Position numbers and translations under genes: made by a program. From Nostoc sp. CMAA1605 (lineage in GTDB: Bacteria; Cyanobacteriota; Cyanobacteriia; Cyanobacteriales; Nostocaceae), in the NCBI RefSeq assembly GCF_021596505.1, contig NZ_PJIZ01000007.1, forward strand, positions 1 to 64,000: a DNA stretch of 64,000 bases, in the 5' to 3' direction. A model generated the notes under the pieces. It did not search any database, was not told where the DNA came from, and worked only from the letters and a program-made list of their open reading frames with translations. Positions 56,627 to 63,624 of the stretch are shown in pieces; position 1 is the stretch's first letter, and each line of letters starts with the position of its first letter.

Positions 56627-57706
56627 AGTCTTACTTTGTGATTTAATTTATTTGACTTGTTCACATTGTTGTGGTTTTTAAATTAAAAAATAACAGTAAT
56701 TTTTAGTAATTTTATAAAATCGATTTTTAAGTGTTTCTTGTAAATAAATACACATCTGCTTCTATTATGAATATCTTGATTTTAAAAGGATATGACCTAT
56801 GACGCAGTAATATTACTGAACAACTTTAAGAGATTTTTTTATTTTTCCTCGTCATAACTAAGAGAGACGTTTACCTCTAAATATAAAAAACAATACATAT
56901 ATGTTAAGTATTATTAAGGTTATTAATCTGGAAAAATACTGTGACATTATAAAGAGATTTTGAGTATAAAAATCTGTCATTAGGCAGAAATAGACTAGTC
57001 CAATAGTGCTATTTTAAATTGTTACTTAAGTGACTTGACAAATTACAGTTATTAATGCTTAATTAGCCAATTATTAGCTTGTTTTGACAATCAGCTTTAA
57101 TTGGAATTTTGTCTTTAATGCTTAAAAAAGATTTATACTTGCGCTGATTCCCCAGTAGCACGCAAAACACTTGACTAATATTTAAATATCAGATTTTGGG
57201 ATTTTTTTATAAAAATCAATAACAAATGTAGAGTTTGACTGAATTTTTCACCTGTGAAGTAGTGGCGTGTCAAAGCCAGAAGATTCCAGTATATGGGTTG
57301 ATTTGCAATGCGCTTAACATTTCTGGGTGTTTAGTGTAGAAATTCAATAGGGAATCTAGATAGGTTATTAGTCAATAGTCAATAGTCAATAGTCATTACT
57401 CATTACTTATTACTCATTACTCATTACTTATTACTTATTACTTATTACTTATTACTTATTACTTATTACTTATTACTTATTACTCATTACTTATTACTCA
57501 TTACTTATTACTCATTACTTATTACTTATTACTTATTACTCATTACTTATTACTCATTACTTATTACTCATTACTTATTACTCATGATGTACCTCAATTA
57601 CTTTCAAAATTGCTGTAAAAGAGAGATTGAGAGTTGGCTACATTTAATCTCACCTCATGTAAAAATGATATTATATGGGGGTAACTGATTTCTCTCCCAT
57701 CTATAA
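56627..57706. other. AT-rich 1.1-kb intergenic region
   Basis: No gene is visible. The left 740 bp are unique and very AT-rich, and would include the promoter of the oxidase-like gene. The right part contains the long STRR array at 57365-57585 and then 120 bp leading to the next start. No RNA gene could be recognised. Confidence 0.5.
57365..57585. repeat. Longest STRR array of the window (TTATTAC / TCATTAC)
   Basis: About 31 consecutive heptamers: first AGTCAAT, then irregularly alternating ACTCATT and ACTTATT. It ends about 120 bp before the 154-residue orphan gene. Confidence 0.95.
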
Positions 57707-58171
57707 ATGAACAAAATATTGGATGTAGAACTATCAAAAAAAACTGCTGAAATCATCAAAAGTAAGGCTAGAAAACCCTTTGATAATGCGTATAAAGCTG
57801 CGTTGGCTACACAGGGTGCTAAATATGTTCAAGGATTTTTAGTCTGTCAAGGGAAGCCAACTAAACCTCTAGAACATGGTTGGATTGAAACAGAGGAGAC
57901 AATTGTTGACCCTAACTTACCGCATTTGCATAATCATGTACAAGAAATGTGGTATTTTGCTGCTCATACTCTCAGTGTGAAGCAACTCAAGGAAATTATA
58001 GAAGAATCAAAAGAAGATTATCCAGAAGATGACCCATTACCTATTTATGGTGATGCACCATATGAATATTATGGTGATGTGATGTTGGGAGGTAAAGAAT
58101 ATCTAGCTGCTTATCAAGCGGCGGAAGCTAAATGTAAAGAAATTCAAGGATTAAAAGCTCAAAATAATTAA
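57707..58171 (+). CDS. Hypothetical 154-residue protein with HGW...DP motif
   Basis: No named family is recognised. The protein is soluble and acidic towards the C-terminus. It contains AKYVQGFLVCQGKPTKPLEH followed by GWIETEETIVDPNLP, a pattern (strand, His-Gly-Trp, strand, Asp-Pro) seen in various small phage and bacterial proteins with a papain-like look, here with Cys47 and His58 as possible active residues. The middle (HNHVQEMWYFAAHTLSVKQL) and tail (YEYYGDVMLGGKEYLAAYQAAEAKCKEI) are helical. Its ATG at 57707 is preceded by weak ribosome-site similarity. It is convergent with the SnoaL-like gene, with a gap of 24 bp. Confidence 0.7.
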   Translation: MNKILDVELSKKTAEIIKSKARKPFDNAYKAALATQGAKYVQGFLVCQGKPTKPLEHGWIETEETIVDPNLPHLHNHVQEMWYFAAHTLSVKQLKEIIEESKEDYPEDDPLPIYGDAPYEYYGDVMLGGKEYLAAYQAAEAKCKEIQGLKAQNN

Positions 58172-58195
58172 GTTAGTGCAGAAAACATTGGTTCT

Positions 58196-58609
58196 TTAGT
58201 TGGTATTTACTAATGAGGATTTGCCATCACTACCAAAGTGTTCTCGGTAACTGCAAATTTTATCTCCTCGCACATCAAAGGATACTGCTACCCGATTTTT
58301 GTAAGGCTGTCCAAATAAAGTTCCTTCATCACGAAATTCAAAGACTACCGTTGTCTCATTGCTAGTAATGCAATCTAAAGACACTAATTTGATGCCAGAC
58401 GGAAAGGAGGTTGAAACATAATCAAGAAATTCCTTGGCTTTTGCTTTTCCTTGATTTAAACCTTGGAATTTACCGATAGGAAACCAAAAGGTAAAATCCT
58501 CTGTTAGCATTTCTAGAAATGCTTGCCATTCACCCGTTGCTAAACCCTGGGTAAAATGTTCAAATGCTTGGTGAGCAACTTTTAAAGTATTTTCTGGATT
58601 CTGCACCAT
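58196..58609 (-). CDS. SnoaL/NTF2-like family protein
   Basis: The 137-residue cone-fold protein starts at the ATG at 58609 with AGGA 6 bp upstream; a longer reading overlaps the upstream gene. It shows the SnoaL pattern: N-terminal helices (AHQAFEHFTQGLATGEWQAF), LTEDFTFWFPIGKFQGLNQG, and the beta sheet ending VAVSFDVRGDKICSYREHF. Members act as small ketosteroid-isomerase-like enzymes, cyclases or binding proteins in secondary metabolism, or as detoxifiers. It lies 14 bp behind the MDR reductase gene, so the two form an operon. Confidence 0.82.
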   Translation of the reverse strand: MVQNPENTLKVAHQAFEHFTQGLATGEWQAFLEMLTEDFTFWFPIGKFQGLNQGKAKAKEFLDYVSTSFPSGIKLVSLDCITSNETTVVFEFRDEGTLFGQPYKNRVAVSFDVRGDKICSYREHFGSDGKSSLVNTN

Positions 58610-58623
58610 GTTTTTCCTAGATT

Positions 58624-59625
58624 CTAAAACCTGACAACTACTTTGCCACAATTTTGACCACTGAGCAGGTATGCTACTGCCGTGGGAATAGACTCTAAAC
58701 CAAGAAATGGGGTAGAGTCAACAGATACTTGCAATTTACCTGCATAGAACAAATTTAAGAGGCGATCGCGCGCTTCTGGGATATATTCTTGATAATGGGG
58801 CATGAGAAAACCCCGCACCGAAGACGCTTTCCAAAAAAGTTGATGATAAATACGCGCTTGCGTTACTTCTTCGATACTTTTCCCATATTCCGAAATATAG
58901 CCAATACTCACCAAACGTCCCCGAATGGCTAAGTTGTCAACGCAGGTATCAAACACCTGTTTACCCACACACTCAAAAATTAAGTTAATGCCTTTGGGGT
59001 ACTCTTGCTTGAGGACTTCCTGGAGATTTTCTCTATGATAATTAATGATGCGATCGCAGCCTAACTCCTGTAATAACTTTTCCTTCGCCTCAGAACTGCA
59101 AGTACCAATGACATGATTTCCCGCCAACTTCGCCAACTGTACCGCAATATGGCCAGTACCACCAGCCGCAGCCGTTACTAAAACCACCTCATCACTTTGC
59201 ATTTCCCCCGCTTGTTCCAAAGCCACCAAAGCTGAAACACCCGTCGGTACAAGGTTGAGAATTTCCGGCGTTGCTTCCCGCACTTTCACCGCCAAGCTAG
59301 CATCTATCACCTGATATTCTCGATAACCACCACCGCGCCAAGTCGTGATAACAGCATCACCCACCCGAAAACCAGAAACATCTGCACCCACAGCTACCAC
59401 TTCCCCCACCGCTTCCACACCCAAATCAAAAGGTGGAGTTAATTTTATATAACTCACTTCACCCCGACAAAGTAAAGTATCAAACCCTGCATTAATTCCT
59501 GCAAATTTATTCCGAATTAAAATTTCATGATTTGCCGGTGCAGTCAGAGGTACTTCTACAATTTCTACAGCAGATTTAAAATCTTGATGGAGTTGTTTAG
59601 CTATTAATTTTTTGTAGTTAGTCAT
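58624..59625 (-). CDS. Zinc-less medium-chain reductase (quinone oxidoreductase / PTGR3-like)
   Basis: The 333-residue MDR enzyme lacks the catalytic zinc cysteines and histidine. It has the NADPH Rossmann motif AAAGGTGHIAVQLAKLAG (about 152-169) and the FAGINAGFDTLLCRGEV segment of the ZADH2/prostaglandin reductase 3 group, which reduces activated C=C bonds of enones. The C-terminal half includes SSVRGFLMPHYQEYIPEARD. It is in an operon with the SnoaL-like gene. The STRR array upstream leaves a short leader with no clear Shine-Dalgarno sequence. Confidence 0.87.
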   Translation of the reverse strand: MTNYKKLIAKQLHQDFKSAVEIVEVPLTAPANHEILIRNKFAGINAGFDTLLCRGEVSYIKLTPPFDLGVEAVGEVVAVGADVSGFRVGDAVITTWRGGGYREYQVIDASLAVKVREATPEILNLVPTGVSALVALEQAGEMQSDEVVLVTAAAGGTGHIAVQLAKLAGNHVIGTCSSEAKEKLLQELGCDRIINYHRENLQEVLKQEYPKGINLIFECVGKQVFDTCVDNLAIRGRLVSIGYISEYGKSIEEVTQARIYHQLFWKASSVRGFLMPHYQEYIPEARDRLLNLFYAGKLQVSVDSTPFLGLESIPTAVAYLLSGQNCGKVVVRF

Positions 59626-59679
59626 TAGTTATTAGTCAATAGTCATTAGTTATTAGTTATTAGTTATTAGTTATTAGTT
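59626..59679. repeat. STRR array upstream of the MDR reductase gene
   Basis: AGTTATT and AGTCAAT heptamers (about eight) begin at the start codon of the reductase gene and end at the left terminal inverted repeat of the following element. Confidence 0.85.
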
Positions 59680-59828
59680 ATCTGACTTTTCACGGTATCT
59701 GGAAAACCCCTCTCCAAACCTCTCCCCTACAAGGAGAGAGGCTTTAATTTTCCCCCTTCCCTCCGAGGGAAGGGGGTTAGGGGGTTAGGTTTTACGTTAA
59801 CTTTTCCACATAATGTGAAAAGTCAGAT
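59680..59828. repeat. 149-bp element with 14-bp terminal inverted repeats, containing dispersed repeat copy A
   Basis: The ends ATCTGACTTTTCAC (59680-59693) and GTGAAAAGTCAGAT (59815-59828) are perfect inverted repeats. The middle (about 59702-59792) is a dispersed repeat with GAAAACCCCTCTCC and GGGGGTTAGGGGGTTAGG ends and two internal hairpins. A related copy in opposite orientation lies at 63450-63560 without these ends. The element sits inside STRR DNA. Confidence 0.7.
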
Positions 59829-59914
59829 TAGTCATTAGTTATTAGTTTTTGCTACCTTGTCCACCTTGTCTCCAATGCCCAATGCCCCATTCCCTATTCC
59901 CAATGCCCCAGTCC
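59829..59914. repeat. STRR remnant downstream of the hydroxylase-like gene
   Basis: AGTTATT, CCACCTTGT-type and CCCAATG heptamers fill this stretch between the element and the stop codon of the hydroxylase-like gene. Confidence 0.8.
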
Positions 59915-60709
59915 CTATAAAGCCTTATCCCATTCCAGTTGATGCGCTAAACCATACTTGATAAAATCTTCGATGTTGGCTTTATCGCTTTTACCAAATA
60001 CACCCAAACTATAAGGATTATCTTGCATTCTTTCGGTAACTTGTTCTTGCTCAAATCTCATTACTTCTTCTCTTGGTTGATCTGTTTTAAAAAAGTCAAC
60101 AACCAATACAGTTCTATCGTATTCAGTATAATTATGTGGACAATGGGGATAGCTATGATCTAACACCATAAATTCCCCTTCATGCCAATAAAGTTGCTCA
60201 TGACATATTTTCATTGCCACATCTCCTTGCGGCACAATTAAGCCTAAATAACCCCTGTTCATGTGGGGGTTATAGTTAACATGAAGCTTAATATCTAAAC
60301 CAGGGTGAAATGTACCGAAATAGGCATTTCTGATTACGTCATCATTTTCTACGTTAACTGCTGTGATCATCTGAGCCAAATTTGGAAAATATTTTTCTCT
60401 GAGTTCTAATGCCTTCTTTGCTGCTACATCTGTCTCATATTCGGGATATTGGATTTGATGAAATTGAATATATTTTTCAATTAATAAACCTTGGAATAAA
60501 ATTCCAAAGGCACTATATTTAGAGTCTCCTTTAGTTTTAATGGTTTTACTTTTTGGGCCTAGAACATCGTAAGTAAATTTTAATTCCTCTGGCGATGCCT
60601 GCTTGATAAAACTAGTAAATTCCTCTCGAATCACCTGCCAATTTTCTTGCAAATTTTGGAGAAAGGGGAAAGTTTCAGGATTGAGATGATACTCGTTAAA
60701 ATTGGACAC
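59915..60709 (-). CDS. Aspartyl/asparaginyl beta-hydroxylase-like protein with an altered iron site
   Basis: The 264-residue protein matches the AspH double-stranded beta-helix: FGTFHPGLDIKLHVNYNPHM, then NRGYLGLIVPQGD, EGEFMVLDHSYPH and TEYDRTVLVVDFF. In AspH the iron ligands are the His of the MHLGL motif and the His of SFEH. Here the second is kept (His189) and the 2-oxoglutarate-binding Arg is kept (Arg199), but the first is Tyr154 (codon TAT). Catalysis by the standard mechanism is therefore doubtful. No signal peptide. The gene is divergent from the hydantoinase-like gene across 226 bp, which suggests shared control. Confidence 0.8.
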   Translation of the reverse strand: MSNFNEYHLNPETFPFLQNLQENWQVIREEFTSFIKQASPEELKFTYDVLGPKSKTIKTKGDSKYSAFGILFQGLLIEKYIQFHQIQYPEYETDVAAKKALELREKYFPNLAQMITAVNVENDDVIRNAYFGTFHPGLDIKLHVNYNPHMNRGYLGLIVPQGDVAMKICHEQLYWHEGEFMVLDHSYPHCPHNYTEYDRTVLVVDFFKTDQPREEVMRFEQEQVTERMQDNPYSLGVFGKSDKANIEDFIKYGLAHQLEWDKAL

Positions 60710-60843
60710 CTTTTTCTGCTCCTAAATTTCAATTAAAAATTCCAAATTTAAATTACCAGGAATAAGTTTAATGGGGAGTCTTAGCACTTCTACATATAAA
60801 AGTTTGTACGTTTTATTTCTGGATCATCAAAACGGTTCAATAA

Positions 60844-60862
60844 ACAACTGTTACATAGTTGT
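60844..60862. promoter_or_regulatory. Candidate operator: inverted repeat in the divergent promoter
   Basis: ACAACT (60844-60849) and AGTTGT (60857-60862) form a perfect 6-bp inverted repeat with a 7-nt spacer, 74 bp upstream of the hydantoinase-like start and 135 bp from the hydroxylase-like start. Symmetry and position suit a dimeric regulator; no regulator gene is nearby in the window. Confidence 0.35.
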
Positions 60863-60935
60863 CTATTTTAGCGATTGTTCCTGTAGGATGTGAAAGCGAC
60901 TTGCTTGCTGTCATCATGTTAATGTGAGGTCTACT

Positions 60936-62405
60936 ATGTCTGAACCTCCTATATTAGATAAAATTGTCAAGAATGTGCGGGTTGTGCGTCCCCATGAAAA
61001 TGCGATCGCACTCTTAGATATAGGGATTAAGGATGGAAAATTTGCCCAGATTGCTCCTCATATTAGCGCAGACCAGGGCAAAGAGGTATTTGATGGCAAA
61101 AATCTCCTCGGTTTTCCTGGGGTTGTAGATGCTCATATGCACATCGGTATTTACCAACCCCTTGACCAAGATGCAGTGACAGAAAGTAAAGCCGCCGCGA
61201 TGGGAGGTGTAACAACTAGCCTCAATTACATCCGTACAGGGAAGTATTATCTCAATAAAGGTGGTTCCTACCAAGATTTTTTTCCTGAAGTATTAGCATT
61301 ATCTCAAGGAAATTTCTTTGTTGATTATAGCTACCATATTGCCCCTCTTAGCAATCAGCATATTGATGAGATACCAATGCTGTTTGAGGAATATGGCATT
61401 AGTTCCTTTAAAATTTTTATGTTTTATGGTGGCTATGGTTTACACGGTCTTTCCGACCAACAAAATTTATTTTTGATGATTAATAAAACAGAAAGATACG
61501 ATTTTGCTCACTTTGAATTTATCATGCGGGAGTTGACAAAGTTAAGCGCAAGTCATCCAGAAGCACAAGCAACAATTAGTTTAAGTTTGCATTGCGAAGT
61601 GGCAGAAATTCTCAATGCTTATACCAAAATAGTTGAAAATGATTTAAGTTTAACTGGACTGCACGCCTACAGTGCGGCGCGTCCTCCCCATTCAGAAGGG
61701 TTAGCAATTTGTATTGCATCTTATTTGGCACATGAAACTAACTGTGCAAATATCAATTTATTACATTTGAGTTCTCGTAAAGCAATGGAAGCAGCTTTGA
61801 CCATGCAAACTGCTTTTCCTCATATTAATTTCCGGCGAGAAGTTACCGTTGGACATTTATTATTAGATGTCGATACGCCAAACGGAACTTTAGCAAAAGT
61901 TAACCCCCCCATTCGTCCCCGTGCTGATGTGGAATATTTATGGCAAGCTGTTCTCAACAATCAAGTAGATTGGATAGTTAGTGATCATGCTTGTTGTGCG
62001 GCGGAACAAAAAGTTAATGCCAAAGATCCGCATAATATTTGGTTAGCAAAATCTGGTTTTGGTGGTACAGAATATTTACTATCTGGTGTATTTAGTGAAG
62101 GTAGTAAACGGGGAATGTCTTACAATCACATGGCTAAATTGCTCTCGTGGAATCCATCACGCAGGTTTAGTTTATCTCAAAAAGGGGATATTGCTGTTGG
62201 TTTTGATGCTGATTTAGTTTTGTTAGACCCTAATGAAAGTTTTGTGGTGAATGCGGCTGAATCAGAATCACAACAAGGTTACACACCTTTTGCGGGAATG
62301 GAGTTAACAGGAAAGGTGAAAAGTACATTTTTGCGAGGTAATTTAATTTATCACAATGGGCAAGTTTTAGGTTTACCTAGCGGACGTTATTTAAAAAGAA
62401 GTTAG
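60936..62405 (+). CDS. Dihydropyrimidinase/hydantoinase-like amidohydrolase
   Basis: From the ATG at 60936 (GTGAGGT just upstream) the product is 489 residues. The binuclear metal site of D-hydantoinases and dihydropyrimidinases is complete: His67 and His69 (VDAHMHIG), Lys159 for carbamylation (ISSFKIFM), His219 (LHCE), His277 (LLHLSS) and Asp350 (IVSDHACC). The enzyme would open a cyclic amide ring (dihydropyrimidine, hydantoin or similar). The substrate loop differs from canonical dihydropyrimidinases, and no pyrimidine catabolic genes are nearby. It is followed after 98 bp by the BKACE homologue on the same strand. Confidence 0.85.
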   Translation: MSEPPILDKIVKNVRVVRPHENAIALLDIGIKDGKFAQIAPHISADQGKEVFDGKNLLGFPGVVDAHMHIGIYQPLDQDAVTESKAAAMGGVTTSLNYIRTGKYYLNKGGSYQDFFPEVLALSQGNFFVDYSYHIAPLSNQHIDEIPMLFEEYGISSFKIFMFYGGYGLHGLSDQQNLFLMINKTERYDFAHFEFIMRELTKLSASHPEAQATISLSLHCEVAEILNAYTKIVENDLSLTGLHAYSAARPPHSEGLAICIASYLAHETNCANINLLHLSSRKAMEAALTMQTAFPHINFRREVTVGHLLLDVDTPNGTLAKVNPPIRPRADVEYLWQAVLNNQVDWIVSDHACCAAEQKVNAKDPHNIWLAKSGFGGTEYLLSGVFSEGSKRGMSYNHMAKLLSWNPSRRFSLSQKGDIAVGFDADLVLLDPNESFVVNAAESESQQGYTPFAGMELTGKVKSTFLRGNLIYHNGQVLGLPSGRYLKRS

Positions 62406-62503
62406 GTGATTTTTGGGCAAATATCTCAAAAGGAGTAGAAAAAAATTTTTTATTTTAGGCTAAACATAAAAATACCTACATCTACCAAAATTAAAGGATA
62501 ACT

Positions 62504-63430
62504 ATGAATAGTCAACTACCATTAATTATTGAATGTCGTAGTAACGATTCCGATTATCGTCAAGAAAATCCTCACTGTCCATATACTCCCAAGGAAATTA
62601 TTCAAGAAGCGGTTCGGGCTTGGGAAGCGGGAGCAGCAATTTTTCATTGGCATGGACGAGATCCAATTGATGGCAAATGGATTAATGATGTAAACGTTTA
62701 TTTAGAAGTTATTCAAGGAATTCGAGAGCAGACGGATTTAATTATTAATCCTACTTTAAATTATGTGACTAAAGAAAGTAATGTGAGCGATCGCATTCAA
62801 CATATCTTAGCCGCTAACAACGATCCAGCACTAGGAGTTGATATGATTCCTTTAGAGTTTGGCTCGTTTAATTTAGATTTTTGGAATCCACAAACTAAAC
62901 AATTTGACAGCTACGATCAAGTACATACTAGTTCTCGCGCATATATCAAAGAAGTATTAGAAATACTGCAAGTAAATAACATTTTTGTCGTTACTATTTG
63001 TTGGAACACAGGACAAATTCGGACAGCAAAATGTTTCCAAGAAATGGGACTGCTTCCTAAAAATACTTTTTGGGAGTTTGTGTTTACTGGAGAAATTACC
63101 CCTAGTGGCATTCTGCCCACATTACCAAATTTACAAGCAGTGGTAGATTCTATCCCCAAAGATGATCAATGGTTAGTAATGTGCTGGAATGGGGATGTCA
63201 TGCCTTTGGCAGCTTGGGCAATTACAATGGGTGGTCATGTTGGTATTGGTTTGGGAGACTATCCTTATTTGCGTTTTGGTAAACCTCACAATGGCGATTT
63301 GGTAGACAAAGTTGCTAACATGGCGCATACATTAGGCCGGGAAGTTGCCACACCAGCGCAAGCACGGGAAATTTTGAAAATGCAGCCGCGAACTGTTGTT
63401 AAAGAAAAACTACAGGTAGTTGCTAACTAG
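62504..63430 (+). CDS. DUF849 / BKACE (beta-keto acid cleavage enzyme) homologue with altered active site
   Basis: The 308-residue TIM-barrel protein belongs to the family of 3-keto-5-aminohexanoate cleavage enzyme. It keeps the zinc-binding His48 and His50 (IFHWHGRD), an N-terminal acidic residue (Glu10), and the EFGSFN motif. The C-terminal signature, normally GGxVRVGLED, reads GGHVGIGLGD (243-252). The catalytic Arg (Arg226 in Kce) is Gly247 and the third zinc ligand (Glu230 in Kce) is Gly251, while the catalytic Asp is kept (Asp252). The usual cleavage of a beta-keto acid with acetyl-CoA may thus be lost or changed. It is in line with the amidohydrolase gene. Confidence 0.85.
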   Translation: MNSQLPLIIECRSNDSDYRQENPHCPYTPKEIIQEAVRAWEAGAAIFHWHGRDPIDGKWINDVNVYLEVIQGIREQTDLIINPTLNYVTKESNVSDRIQHILAANNDPALGVDMIPLEFGSFNLDFWNPQTKQFDSYDQVHTSSRAYIKEVLEILQVNNIFVVTICWNTGQIRTAKCFQEMGLLPKNTFWEFVFTGEITPSGILPTLPNLQAVVDSIPKDDQWLVMCWNGDVMPLAAWAITMGGHVGIGLGDYPYLRFGKPHNGDLVDKVANMAHTLGREVATPAQAREILKMQPRTVVKEKLQVVAN

Positions 63431-63449
63431 AAATGTAGAGTGCATGGGG

Positions 63450-63560
63450 GAAACCTAACCCCCTAACCCCCTTCCCTACTAGGGAAGGGGGAATATGAAA
63501 GCCTCTCTCCTTTTAGGGGAGAGGTACCCTTCGGGAAGCAAGCTATGGAGAGGGGTTTTC
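63450..63560. repeat. Dispersed repeat copy B (inverted relative to 59702-59792)
   Basis: It begins GAAACCTAACCCCCTAAC and ends GGAGAGGGGTTTTC, the reverse complement of the copy at 59702-59792 with scattered differences. Copy B has an additional block of about 20 bp around TACCCTTCGGGAAGC that copy A lacks. It lies 20 bp after the BKACE stop and could also act as a transcript end through its hairpins. Confidence 0.75.
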
Positions 63561-63624
63561 TCTGTTTTCTGTTTCTTGTTGCTTTGAATGACAAACAAAA
63601 TATAATTGCGATCGCTAAAAAATT

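Noticed and set aside
57365..57585. Possible CRISPR or minisatellite-coded peptide
   Set aside because: Contiguous heptamers without spacers and no start codon or ribosome site in any useful frame.
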